DNA of 64,000 nucleotides from Lewinellaceae bacterium (GTDB lineage: Bacteria > Bacteroidota > Bacteroidia > Chitinophagales > Saprospiraceae), in NCBI GenBank assembly GCA_020636255.1, contig JACJYE010000005.1:366001-430000 (forward strand), given 5' to 3'. Position numbers and translations under genes: made by a program. Under the pieces are notes generated by a model that worked only from the letters and a program-made list of their open reading frames with translations, was not told where the DNA came from and made no database searches. Below, piece by piece: positions 20,374 to 29,616 of the stretch. Position 1 is the first letter of the stretch, and every line of letters starts with the position of its first letter.

Positions 20374-21222
20374 GGGCGGCTGGATGGGTACCGCAGAAGA
20401 TCAGGGTGCCGCCACAATTCTTTACGTTATATACCATCTCGGCATTGGGAAGAAGGCGATGAACCCGCCGGTAGAGGCAAAAGATTTGTTCAGCGATCCT
20501 ACCAGCACCATTTTTTTTCGTGATAGAATAACTGGCTGCATACCACCCCTATGCCGTTTTCCCCAGCCCAGCTCACACCGTGGGCATCATCAATATAGAG
20601 GTGAAAGGGCTCATATTGATCCATCAATTCTTTGAGGCGCTGCATAGGGGCAAAGTCGCCGTACATGGAGTACACCCCGTCGGCGAAGTACCATACCTTG
20701 CGGTGCTTGTTCCGCAATTGCACGATCTTGGCTTCCAGCGCGTCCATGTCGTTATGACGGATCATAGTGATGGAAACGCCCTGCGCTTTTAGCTGCTGTA
20801 CAGCCATCTGCACACTATTGTGCACCTGCATGTCGAGCACTACGGCATCTTTTTCATCTACGATGATAGGTATAGTTGCCAAATGCCCCAATGTCGTGCT
20901 GGTACCGTGACGAGGATTGGTACCGGGCAAACATTTGTTCCAGGCGCTGCTCGAGTTCCTGGTAAAGCCCCAGAGAGGCATAAGTACGCGAAGAAGAAAA
21001 TTGGGTGCCATAGCGGCGGGTGGCGTCAATGACGCCTTCGATCAATGCCGGATGTTGTTCCAGCCCCAGATAGCTGCAGGAGCCGAAATTGACCATTTCC
21101 CGGCCGTCGATCGTCACGGTGCGGCCGTTTAATGCTTCATCTTGGGTAAACCGGTGGATCAGGCTTTTTTTTATGCCCAGTTCCATCACCTGGTTCAGGG
21201 TATTGATCATTTGAGCAGACAT
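18769..21222 (-). pseudogene. alpha-oxoamine synthase (PLP) fused to a GNAT acyltransferase; PLP half broken by frameshifts
   Basis: Read across frames from ATG 21222 (MSAQMINTLNQVMELG), this is a fold-type I PLP enzyme of the 8-amino-7-oxononanoate/2-amino-3-ketobutyrate synthase family followed by a GNAT domain. The pieces are in order. 'NFGSCSYLGLEQHPAL' is in frame one. 'TLGHLATIPIIVDEKDAV' and 'YIDDAHGVSWAGENGIG' are in frame two. The lysine motif 'GSLNKSFASTGG' is in frame three. 'NAEMVYNVKNCGGTLIF' is in another frame, and 'PIQPPMLGAAC' returns to the frame of the intact 3' part. The shifts map near 20920, in the A8 run at 20511-20518, at 20447-20449 and near 20390. Bifunctional PLP/GNAT proteins are known in Bacteroidota. 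Four indels in about 540 bases suggest real decay of the PLP half, but local sequence error cannot be excluded. Confidence 0.8.
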
Positions 21223-21260
21223 CGGTAAGCTTTTATGGGTGAACAATTTTGAATACAGGA

Positions 21261-21361
21261 CAAAGGTGGAGCAAAGCAGGAAAGGAAGCTTTACCTATCG
21301 TTCGGAAGGCTTTACTTACCGTTCAGGAGGTGGAAAAATACTTTACCTATTGTTCGGAAGG
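21261..21361 (-). promoter_or_regulatory. three 21-bp direct repeats and a -7-like box upstream of the PLP/GNAT gene
   Basis: Units at 21289-21309, 21310-21330 and 21341-21361 share CTTTACCTATCGTTCGGAAGG with two to six changes. Starts are 21 and 31 bases apart, that is about two and three helical turns. On the minus strand a CACCTTTG box (21261-21268) resembles the -7 TAnnTTTG. The nearest repeat begins 20 bases upstream of it, over the expected -33 position. This is the layout of an AraC-type activator site. The adjacent hybrid regulator has an AraC domain and is the obvious candidate ligand; that link is inference. Confidence 0.6.
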
Positions 21362-21463
21362 GGAGAAAATTAAAAATACAAATAGTTGTTTTTCAGTATT
21401 TTATGTGTTCATTGTGCTCGTTTCGCAAAATTCCCACTCATTTTAAAGAAACAACTTTCAAGG

Positions 21464-24400
21464 CTACTTCCTTGCCTGCCGCGGCGTTTCGCCAAAAGCT
21501 TCGGCATAGATGCGGGAAAAATAGGCGGGGTTGCTGATGCCTACTTCATAACCGACTTCGGAGACATTCAGGCCGGTCGTTTGGAGGAGTTCCCGGGCTT
21601 TGTTCAAACGGATCAAACGGATGAATTCGGTGGTCGACTGGCCGGTCAGCGCCTTGATCTTGTTGTGCAGCTGCGTGCGGCTGATGCCCAGCGCCCGTTG
21701 CAGGTGGACGATGCCAAAGTCCTCTTCCGCAATGTGGGCCATTACCTCCTGCCGCAATTTTTGGATGAAAATATCTTCCATTTCGGGGGCCTCGGAAGAA
21801 GAAGGCTGGCCGGCGGCGGCCAGGCTGCGGTATCGCTCCTGCAGTTTCTTCCGTAAGATCAATAACTGCTCCAGGCGGACCAGCAGTTCCTCCTGCTCGA
21901 AGGGTTTGGGCAGGTATGCGTCGGCCCCTCTGCGCAGGCCGGTAATCTTCGACTCGAAATCTGCCCTGGCGGTCAGTAGCACGATGGGGATGTGGCTGGT
22001 GCGTTCATCGTTCTTCAGGGTGTCGCACAGTTCAAAACCATCTTTTACCGGCATCATCACGTCGCTCACGATGAGGCCGGGCACCTGCTCAATGGCCATA
22101 TCGATCCCTTCCTGCCCGTTTCCCGCCATCAGCAGTTGATAGTCCTTTCCCAGGCAGGCGGATAAATAGAGCCGCACGTCCGCATTGTCTTCCACGATGA
22201 GCAGCGTGGGTTTTTCAGCCTGGTTTTCCGGGCTACCGTCGGCGCCGGGTTCTGAAAAGTCTTTTTTGAAATCCGTCCACTCTTGCACCGGAGAGGCCAC
22301 TTTGGCAGTAGCAGCCGCCGGACGCCTATCCCCTTGAGGCGCTGGCTCCACAATGCTGCTTTGAGCATCAGCTTTTCGGGTAATTGGGAAGTTAAGCGTA
22401 AAAGTAGTGCCGGCGCCCGGTACGCTGGCCGCCTCGATGGCCCCGTTCAACAGTTTTACGAGTTCTTTGACTAGCGCTAGGCCAACGCCCGACCCAGCCC
22501 CCCCCAGCTCCCCCGAAGGGGGGGAGAAGCGCCGGAACTCCTCCCCCTTGGGGAGAGGTTGGGAGGGGGCTTGATAGAATTGATCAAAAATAAAAGGCAA
22601 CGCCTCCGGCGGGATGCCCTGGCCGGTATCCTTTACCTGGATATTCAGTTGATCGCCGTGCCGATCCACCTGAACGTAAATATCGCCCGGCCCCGGCGTG
22701 TATTTAATGGCGTTGGACAATAAGTTGGACAGGATCTGCAGCATTTTATCGGGGTCATAATCCATCTCCATCTCGGTAAGGGTAGCTAAAAAATGGATGC
22801 GTATCCCTTTCGACTGCGCCATGGGGACAAAGGAATCGGCGATGTAATGAAGGTAGGCGATGATATTTCCCCGAACCAGATTGACTTTTAATGCCCCCGA
22901 TTCGAGTTTCCGCAGGTCGAGGATCTGGTTGATCAGGGCGAGCAACTGATTGCTGTTGCGCTGGATGAGCTCCATGCCTTTTTCCAGCCATTGCCCGGGG
23001 TTCGTTTTGACCTGAGTGGCCATGCCTGAGATAATGGTGAGCGGCGTGCGGAATTCATGGGAAATGTTGGTAAAAAAGCGGGATTTCACTTCATCCAGTT
23101 CTTTTAGCTGCCGGGCTTCCTGTTCGGCCAGTTTTTTACTGAGCTGGTAGCGATAGATGCCCAGCAGGGCAGTGGCCCCCAACGCAAGGTACAGGGCCTT
23201 TGCCAGGTTTGTCCACCACCAGGGTGGGCGAATGATAAAGGAATAAGTGGCCGTTTCGCTCCATTGGTTGTTGCCTCCTACGGCTCGGGCCTTGAAGGTG
23301 TAACGGCCCGGGCGCAGATCCCGGAAGGTGACCTTGTTTTCTCTTACCAGAGGCGACCAGAAGTGGTCCTGCCCTTCCAGCAGATAACTGTATTGCAACT
23401 GATGCGGTGCCCGCCATTGTATGGCCTGCCAGCTCAGGCTAAGCTGGTTGATGTTGTGCGGGAATACGGGGTTTATCGGTAGGTTCGTAAAGCTTTGTAC
23501 GGAATCGAAGCTTATTCCCTTCAACGAAAACTGCTGCCCTCCCGCAGGGATATCCTCGCCGTTGTGGATAGCTTTCTCCACTTTCCGCCAGTCATTGAAG
23601 TCGAAAAATGCCTGGAGCTCACGTATGGCCAGCACAGGCCGGGAAGTATCGGGCGCCAGGGTATTAAGATCGATCCTGTTCACCCCTCGGGTGGTGTACA
23701 TCCAAAGGCGTTCCTTTCGGTCAACCAGCATCTTGCCTATAGAGATACCTGCTAGGCCATCGGTATTGAGGAAAATTCGGAGCTTTCTGCTTCCATCAGC
23801 ATCCGGTGGCGATAATCGATGCAGGCCCTTATGAGTGCCCACCCAGATATTGCCTTTTTTATCCTGGCACATGCTGGATATGTTATTGTCTCTCAGCCCT
23901 TCCTCTGTCGTATAATGGATAAAACCCGCGCCGTCCCACACATTGATCCCGCCGTCGTTGGTGCCGATCCAGATATGGCCTTGATCATCTTCCAGGAGGC
24001 TCCAGACAAATTCGCCCTTTAGCCCCTCGCTTTCTGTGAAATTAGTGAACGTACGCCCATCCCATACGCTCACCCCCTTTGCCATTCCGGCCCATACCTT
24101 GCCGTCCCGGGCTTCCAGCAGAGTGGTGATGATATTGTCGGCCAGGCCGTTTGATGTGTTGTACAGCGTAAAGCCGGTGCCGTCCCAGACATTGATGCCT
24201 TCTCCCCAGGTGCCGGCCCAAACCTGCCCGTCTTGGCTCTCCATCAGGCAGGAGATCGTGTTGGAACTCAGGCCTTTTTCTTTTTTATATTGAATGTATC
24301 CTGAGCCATCCCATACCCTGATGCCTTCTCCCCAGGTGCCGGCCCAAACACGGCCATCCCTGCTTTCCTGTAGTGCAGTAGTTACATTGTTGTCCGGGCT

Positions 24401-25912
24401 GCCCGGCCCAAAGAGCTGGGCAATGCTATTGTCCTCCAGAATACTGATCCCCGAACCATTGGTGCCGACCCAAAGTTGGCCCTGGTGGCTTTCCATTATG
24501 GAACGGATGTCGTTACTTCCCAGGCCTTCCTCTTCCGAAATATGCGCGAAGCCTTCCGCATCCCATATATTAATACCGCCACCCCAGGTGCCCAGCCAGA
24601 TATTCCCGCCACTATCCACTAAGGAACAGGTTACCACGTTGTGGTTCACGCCTTCTGTTTTTGTGTAATGCCAAAAACCCTTTCCATCCCACACATTGAC
24701 ACCATTTCCCTGGGTGCCGATCCATATCTTGCCATCTGGCCCTTCTGCCAACGTTCTGATAACGTTGTGGCCCAGCCCTTCAGTTTCGCTGTAGACACTG
24801 AAATCAGCACCGTCCCATACCATGATACCACCGCCCCAGGTGCCGGCCCATATCTTGCCATCTCGGCTTTCCAGCATGCAATGGATGGGGTAACTGCTTA
24901 CTTCTCTTTGGGGTTCATCTAAAAGGAGATGCGTAAAGCCGGAACCATTCCAGATGCTGATGCTGCCATCCCATGAACCGATCCATATTCTGCCATCCCG
25001 GGTTTTCATCAAAGTGGTAACGTAGTTGTCGGCCAGGCCGTTCTCTTTGCGGTATTGGGTAAAACCATGGCCGTCCCACACACTGACGCCGCCGCCCCAG
25101 GTGCCGATCCATATCTTGCCATCCCGGGCCTGTACAATACTTCGGACATCGTTACCGGCCAGCCCTTCTTTTTCCGTAAAATGGGTAAAACTGCGGCCAT
25201 CCCACACATTGACGCCCCCGCCCCAGGTGCCGATCCATATCTTATCGTCAGTGGCCTGTATTATACACCCGGCCATGCTATGGCTGAGGCCTTCTTTTTC
25301 GGTAAAATGGGTGAACCCGGCGCCATCCCAGATACTGATGCCGCCACCCCAGGTGCCGGCCCATATCCTGCCGTCCCGGGCCTCGATCATGCATGTTATC
25401 ATGTCGGCGCTCAGGCCGTGTTCGGAATCCAGGTATGCAAAATGATAGGGCGTATTGCCATTGTAGGCAGGCTGCGCGGGGCGCCATTCCGGCCAGGAAG
25501 AAGGCGCCGGTTTCCCGGCCGCGGGAATGTATTTCGGCGGGTCAACCAGCCGCATATCAATGGCCCGGCTGCTCGCAGGAAGGCGCCGGGGATGAGCAAC
25601 GGGATAATAAAGGGATCTGAAAGGCTTGAACCTGGGCGGGAACCCTTGTACGTACTGGGGCTGAGGAATTACGTAATCAGGTGCTTTTACCGTATCCTTA
25701 TCGATGGCCCTGCCCTGCGCTGGGGTATAGGGCCCCGGCCTCAGGATATGAGGCGCATAATCGGGCTCTGGGATCTTTTCACCGCTGTGCTGGCAGGAAG
25801 AACTACAAAGGATGGCAAGGGTGAAAAAAAGGCCGCGCCGGCCCCGTCCATTGATAAGCAGCAGAAACCGGGCAATCCTGGTGTGAATTTTTTTGCGAAG
25901 GTCATACATCAT
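21464..25912 (-). CDS. hybrid two-component system protein (double propeller, Y_Y_Y, histidine kinase, receiver, AraC)
   Basis: The start is set at ATG 25912 (25909 also possible). The frame continues to 26011, but those codons come from a palindromic repeat. The N-terminus has a lipoprotein-like hydrophobic segment ending LAILCSSSC. Fourteen Reg_prop repeats follow (for example 'DGKIWIGTWGGGVNVWDG'), enough for two seven-bladed propellers. Next come a Y_Y_Y domain, one membrane helix, HisKA (FFTNISHEFRTPLTII), HATPase with N box NLLSNAIKYT and G boxes DTGQGIPPEALP and GSGVGLAL, a receiver (phospho-acceptor in VSDVMMPVKDG) and an AraC helix-turn-helix (LGISRTQLHNKIKALTG). It senses an unknown ligand in the periplasm and should bind DNA directly. 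The ATP lid contains an in-frame palindromic insertion (22496-22571). It lies upstream of the PLP/GNAT gene on the same strand. Confidence 0.92.
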   Translation of the reverse strand: MMYDLRKKIHTRIARFLLLINGRGRRGLFFTLAILCSSSCQHSGEKIPEPDYAPHILRPGPYTPAQGRAIDKDTVKAPDYVIPQPQYVQGFPPRFKPFRSLYYPVAHPRRLPASSRAIDMRLVDPPKYIPAAGKPAPSSWPEWRPAQPAYNGNTPYHFAYLDSEHGLSADMITCMIEARDGRIWAGTWGGGISIWDGAGFTHFTEKEGLSHSMAGCIIQATDDKIWIGTWGGGVNVWDGRSFTHFTEKEGLAGNDVRSIVQARDGKIWIGTWGGGVSVWDGHGFTQYRKENGLADNYVTTLMKTRDGRIWIGSWDGSISIWNGSGFTHLLLDEPQREVSSYPIHCMLESRDGKIWAGTWGGGIMVWDGADFSVYSETEGLGHNVIRTLAEGPDGKIWIGTQGNGVNVWDGKGFWHYTKTEGVNHNVVTCSLVDSGGNIWLGTWGGGINIWDAEGFAHISEEEGLGSNDIRSIMESHQGQLWVGTNGSGISILEDNSIAQLFGPGSPDNNVTTALQESRDGRVWAGTWGEGIRVWDGSGYIQYKKEKGLSSNTISCLMESQDGQVWAGTWGEGINVWDGTGFTLYNTSNGLADNIITTLLEARDGKVWAGMAKGVSVWDGRTFTNFTESEGLKGEFVWSLLEDDQGHIWIGTNDGGINVWDGAGFIHYTTEEGLRDNNISSMCQDKKGNIWVGTHKGLHRLSPPDADGSRKLRIFLNTDGLAGISIGKMLVDRKERLWMYTTRGVNRIDLNTLAPDTSRPVLAIRELQAFFDFNDWRKVEKAIHNGEDIPAGGQQFSLKGISFDSVQSFTNLPINPVFPHNINQLSLSWQAIQWRAPHQLQYSYLLEGQDHFWSPLVRENKVTFRDLRPGRYTFKARAVGGNNQWSETATYSFIIRPPWWWTNLAKALYLALGATALLGIYRYQLSKKLAEQEARQLKELDEVKSRFFTNISHEFRTPLTIISGMATQVKTNPGQWLEKGMELIQRNSNQLLALINQILDLRKLESGALKVNLVRGNIIAYLHYIADSFVPMAQSKGIRIHFLATLTEMEMDYDPDKMLQILSNLLSNAIKYTPGPGDIYVQVDRHGDQLNIQVKDTGQGIPPEALPFIFDQFYQAPSQPLPKGEEFRRFSPPSGELGGAGSGVGLALVKELVKLLNGAIEAASVPGAGTTFTLNFPITRKADAQSSIVEPAPQGDRRPAAATAKVASPVQEWTDFKKDFSEPGADGSPENQAEKPTLLIVEDNADVRLYLSACLGKDYQLLMAGNGQEGIDMAIEQVPGLIVSDVMMPVKDGFELCDTLKNDERTSHIPIVLLTARADFESKITGLRRGADAYLPKPFEQEELLVRLEQLLILRKKLQERYRSLAAAGQPSSSEAPEMEDIFIQKLRQEVMAHIAEEDFGIVHLQRALGISRTQLHNKIKALTGQSTTEFIRLIRLNKARELLQTTGLNVSEVGYEVGISNPAYFSRIYAEAFGETPRQARK
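22496..22571. repeat. in-frame palindromic element inside the histidine-kinase ATP lid
   Basis: A C/G-rich imperfect palindrome of about 76 bases, with arms AGCCCCCCCCCAGCTCCCCC-like and AGCCCCCTCCCAACCTCTCC-like on opposite strands. It codes on the minus strand for SQPLPKGEEFRRFSPPSGEL, placed between the F box (IFDQFYQ) and the G2 box (GSGVGLAL). No stop and no frame change results. Similar 'PLPKGE...SPPSGEL' strings are, from memory, common translations of an intergenic Bacteroidota repeat. Confidence 0.75.
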
Positions 25913-25965
25913 CTCCCGGCCATTCGGATTGCCGTTATGACAAAAATACAAATAATGCCAGTATA

Positions 25966-26020
25966 AGCGCTTGTTTGAAGGACGCTTTTCGCTATCAAAG
26001 GCGTCCTTCAAACAAGCGCT
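25966..26020. repeat. palindromic interspersed repeat, family A, diverged copy in opposite orientation
   Basis: Perfect 20-base arms (25966-25985 and 26001-26020, AGCGCTTGTTTGAAGGACGC and its complement) flank TTTTCGCTATCAAAG. The core is the reverse complement of the TTTGATAGCGAAAAG core of copies at 10592 and 44554. The copy lies just upstream of the hybrid regulator's likely -7 box (TATTTTTG on the minus strand, 25941-25948) and lengthens that gene's open frame artificially. Confidence 0.85.
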
Positions 26021-26150
26021 AACACGGACTCTTGTGTAGCCGTTGAACAGTAGCCCCTCTATTGCGGTTATTCAATAGCGAATTGTTATAGCTTTTGGCC
26101 GACATTGGAAAGCAGATTACTAACAACGCCCAAATGACAACCGACAACAA

Positions 26151-28211
26151 ATGAACCGCCTTCGTCACGAGACCAGCCCTTACCTTCTTCAGCATGCCCA
26201 TAACCCCGTCAATTGGTACGCCTGGAAACCCGAGGCCTTCGAGCTGGCAAAGGCAGAGGACAAGCCTATATTGGCCAGCATTGGCTACAGCACTTGCCAT
26301 TGGTGCCATGTGATGGAAAGAGAAAGCTTTGAAAATGAGGCGGTAGCTGCTTTTATGAACGAACACTTCATCAACATAAAGGTGGACCGTGAAGAACGGC
26401 CCGATGTCGACCAGGTCTATATGGAAGCCTGCCAGGCCATCAGCGGCAACGGAGGCTGGCCTCTGAATTGTTTCCTTACCCCCGATGGGCGCCCTTTTTT
26501 CGCCGGCACCTACTACCCGCCCCGCCCAGCTTACAACCGCCCTTCGTGGATGCAGTTGCTGGAGCACATCCTCGGTATTTTTCGGTCGCGGCGCCGGGAA
26601 GTGGAAGAACAGGCCGATCAGCTGACCGATGCTATAGGCCGCTCCGATGATGTCTTCATCAAACCCGACTGGTTGGAAGCGCCGATGGAAGAGGCCTTCC
26701 CCGCTGGCCTGCCCGTCAATATCTACGAAGCGCTTCAGCAGCATTCCGACCTGAAATATGGCGGTTTCGGCGGCGCTCCCAAATTCCCGGCAGCGATGGC
26801 CCTCCGCTACCTGCTGGAGCACTATTTTTTTACCGGCAGGAAAGATGCCCTGCAGCACGTGGAATTCTCCCTTCGCCAGATGATCATGGGAGGCATTTAC
26901 GACCAGCTGGGCGGTGGCTTCGCCCGTTACTCGACGGGCCGCGACTGGCTGGTGCCGCATTTTGAAAAAATGCTCTACGACAACGCCCTGTTGGCCACCC
27001 TGATGGCGGATACTTATCGCCTCACGCGTGCCCCCCTCTACAAAAGGGCGATAGAACATACCCTGGATTTTGTGGCCCGCGAAATGACGAGCCCGGAGGG
27101 CGCCTTCTTCACGGCCCTCGATGCCGACTCGGAAGGAGAGGAAGGGCGGTTCTATGTGTGGGAGAAAGCTGAGATCGATGCGGCCCTGGGAGAGGAAGCC
27201 CCTTTTTTTAATGACTATTATGGCGTGGAGGAGGGCGGTAACTGGGAAGGCCGTAATATTCTGCATTGCAGGCAGGAAATGGAGGGTTTTGCAGCTGGGC
27301 ATGGGGCCGGGGTGGCCGAAGCCGAACGCCGTCTCGCGGCATCGCGCGAACACCTTTTTGCCGTTCGTTCCCGCCGGCCCCGCCCAGGGCTGGATGATAA
27401 GTCCCTACTGGGATGGAACGCATTGATGGCTACAGCCTATGCCCGGGCTTATGCCGCATTAGGCCATGAACAGTACCTTCAGGCCGCCACGAGAAACCTG
27501 GATTTCCTGCTCGGAAAAATGAAACAGGGCCATGGCCTGGCACTCTACCACACTTATAAGGATGGTAAAGCTCAATACGATGCTTTCCTCGACGACTACG
27601 CCCTGCTCATCGAAGCGCTGCTCGAAACCTTCCAGCTGAATTTCGACACCCGTCTGCTGGAACAGGCCGGCGCCTATGCCGATCATGTTATTGCCCATTT
27701 TCTTGACCCTGATTCGAAATTGTTTTATTTTACCACAGCAGGCCAGCGGGAATTACCTCTTCGGCGTAAAGACCTCTACGATTCGGCTTTGCCTTCCGGC
27801 AATTCCACGATGGCCTACAACCTGCACCGGCTGGGCATCCTGCGGGGCCGTAAGGATTTTGACGAGCTCTCAGCGAACATGCTGAGGGCGGTCCGGCCAT
27901 CAGTAGAGCGATACCCCTCTTCTTTTGCCCGATGGGCGCGGGCGATGCAGTTCAGGGCCTATCCCTTTTACGAACTGGCCGTAATAGGAAAGGATGCAAC
28001 GAAAAAGGCCGGGTTAATAACCGCTGCGTTCACCCCAAACGGGGTATTGATGGCTGCTCCCGTTGCCGATGGCCGTTTCCCTTTACTTGCAGGAAAAAGT
28101 GGTGGCGGCGACACAAATATTTATGTTTGTAAAGAATATGCCTGCCAAACCCCCGTTAAAACGGTGGAAGAGGCCCTGGCATTGATGACCCCCATTAAAG
28201 ATAGAACCTGA
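26151..28211 (+). CDS. DUF255 thioredoxin-fold protein (YyaL/SSP411 family)
   Basis: A 686-residue protein of the usual length for the DUF255 family. The N-terminal thioredoxin-like domain opens with 'NRLRHETSPYLLQHAHNPV' and has the CHWC motif at residues 49-52. The rest resembles an N-acylglucosamine 2-epimerase/glycosidase-like alpha-helical barrel ('GGFGGAPKFPAAMALRYLL', 'HFEKMLYDNALLATLMAD'). The biochemical role of the family is not settled. A redox or chaperone function is usually assumed. No signal peptide is seen, so it is cytoplasmic. The PorP/SprF gene starts 15 bases later on the same strand, so the two are probably cotranscribed. Confidence 0.9.
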   Translation: MNRLRHETSPYLLQHAHNPVNWYAWKPEAFELAKAEDKPILASIGYSTCHWCHVMERESFENEAVAAFMNEHFINIKVDREERPDVDQVYMEACQAISGNGGWPLNCFLTPDGRPFFAGTYYPPRPAYNRPSWMQLLEHILGIFRSRRREVEEQADQLTDAIGRSDDVFIKPDWLEAPMEEAFPAGLPVNIYEALQQHSDLKYGGFGGAPKFPAAMALRYLLEHYFFTGRKDALQHVEFSLRQMIMGGIYDQLGGGFARYSTGRDWLVPHFEKMLYDNALLATLMADTYRLTRAPLYKRAIEHTLDFVAREMTSPEGAFFTALDADSEGEEGRFYVWEKAEIDAALGEEAPFFNDYYGVEEGGNWEGRNILHCRQEMEGFAAGHGAGVAEAERRLAASREHLFAVRSRRPRPGLDDKSLLGWNALMATAYARAYAALGHEQYLQAATRNLDFLLGKMKQGHGLALYHTYKDGKAQYDAFLDDYALLIEALLETFQLNFDTRLLEQAGAYADHVIAHFLDPDSKLFYFTTAGQRELPLRRKDLYDSALPSGNSTMAYNLHRLGILRGRKDFDELSANMLRAVRPSVERYPSSFARWARAMQFRAYPFYELAVIGKDATKKAGLITAAFTPNGVLMAAPVADGRFPLLAGKSGGGDTNIYVCKEYACQTPVKTVEEALALMTPIKDRT

Positions 28212-28226
28212 AAAAAAGTGCGTTAT

Positions 28227-29195
28227 ATGAGGCAATTTTTTACCCTGATTGCACTCGTGGCAAGCCTGTCTGTCGCTTCCGGGCAACAGCCCGCCCAGTA
28301 TAGCATGTTTATGATGAACAAGCTCAACTGGAACCCCGCTTATGCCGGGCTCGACCATTCGTTGAGCATTACAGGTATTTACAGGGCGCAGTGGGACCAA
28401 CTCGAAGGCAACCCCATTACCCAGAATGTGAATATCCACATGCCGCTATACATCTTCAGCAGTGGCGTTGGCATCAACCTGGAAAATGATGAACTGGGAG
28501 CCGAACGGCGTACTTCGGGGTCCGTTGCCTATAACTATCAGCTCCCGGTAGGCAAGAAGGCATTGCTCACAATAGGGCTGGAAGCCGGTATTGCACAACG
28601 TATGCTGGACGGCTCAAAGCTCCGGACCCCGGAAGGGAACTACACAGATGCTACAGTGATCTTCCACAACGATGACGTCCTGCCTATTTCCCGCGTCTCG
28701 GCAACGGCAGCTACGGTGGGGGCAGGCATATATTTCTATTCCGAACGCTTCGAAGCGGGCCTGTCTGCACGCCACCTGAACGAACCGGTTGTCGGCTTTG
28801 ACGTCCTCAGCCTGCAACTGGCGCGCGCCTACTTTTTTACTGCCGGCGCACATTTCAACCTGGGCCAGAGCCTGTCTCTGCACCCTTCTCTGATGGTCCG
28901 GTCCGACCTGGCACAAACCCAAACGGATATTGCCGCGATTTTGCGATATAACGACAATATTTTCGGAGGGGCTTCGTTTAGAGGTTACAATAGCGACAGC
29001 ATAGATGCAGTAGCCTTAATTGCAGGGTTCAAGCTGAATGACAAGGTTACCGTAGCATACGCCTATGACCTGACGCTTTCCCAACTCAACCAGGTGAGCA
29101 ACGGCTCGCACGAACTGATGCTGAACTACAACCTGAACAAGCGGATCGGGACAGGCCGCCCCCCAAAGGTGATCTACAATCCGCGGACCTTATAG
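28227..29195 (+). CDS. PorP/SprF family type IX secretion outer-membrane protein
   Basis: Start at ATG 28227 (MRQFFTLIALVASLSVASG), which gives a signal peptide; a GTG nine bases earlier is less likely. The mature protein begins 'QQPAQYSMFMMNKLNWNPAYAG', here noted as QYSMFMMNKLNWNPAYAG, the family hallmark. It continues as a beta-barrel of about 300 residues. PorP/SprF proteins are outer-membrane partners of T9SS cargo, and in gliding species SprF is needed for SprB secretion. The location just before gldK fits a T9SS locus. Which cargo this paralogue serves is not shown, although two giant CTD proteins lie within 20 kb. Confidence 0.9.
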   Translation: MRQFFTLIALVASLSVASGQQPAQYSMFMMNKLNWNPAYAGLDHSLSITGIYRAQWDQLEGNPITQNVNIHMPLYIFSSGVGINLENDELGAERRTSGSVAYNYQLPVGKKALLTIGLEAGIAQRMLDGSKLRTPEGNYTDATVIFHNDDVLPISRVSATAATVGAGIYFYSERFEAGLSARHLNEPVVGFDVLSLQLARAYFFTAGAHFNLGQSLSLHPSLMVRSDLAQTQTDIAAILRYNDNIFGGASFRGYNSDSIDAVALIAGFKLNDKVTVAYAYDLTLSQLNQVSNGSHELMLNYNLNKRIGTGRPPKVIYNPRTL

Positions 29196-29616
29196 GTTAA
29201 TTTAGCTCCAGGCTTGCCGATTACAAAAAATTCTGTATATCTTGCGCCCATCTTTTGGCGTACTTTGAAAAGAGTCCATTATCCTTAACAGTACGTGCCA
29301 TAGCTTGATTGGCCGTTTTTTGGATGGTAATGTCTCAGGCTATCTATCTTCTGCCCTTCATTTAAATCGGACTGGAGAGGTGCTCCGTCCCTCCCAAATG
29401 TGAAACCTTGGCCGCTAGCCCGGAAATCAACCGGATAACGGCATATTAAAGTAATGGCAGAACACTATTTTGAGTGCGCAAAGCTCAAAGCTCCCTGATG
29501 GAAGGCAGCTTACAAAAATGAAAAATTTATTTTTGATAAAATGAGCAAAGCGCCTATATTTACGATCGCTTTTAAAGACCGTATTATATATTCAGAAGGA
29601 AAACTCGGGTGTTAAC
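29196..29616. other. 421-base intergenic region before gldK with a candidate promoter
   Basis: No open frame of interest. A TTTTG (29531-29535) is followed, 19 bases on, by TATATTTAC (29555-29563). This fits the Bacteroidota -33/-7 pattern imperfectly. Transcription would start near 29570 and leave a leader of about 45 bases before gldK. The rest of the region shows nothing I recognise. Confidence 0.45.

Noticed and set aside
21289..21361. CRISPR array
   Set aside because: Only three 21-bp repeats with no regular unique spacers (0 and 10 bases). The pattern fits an operator.
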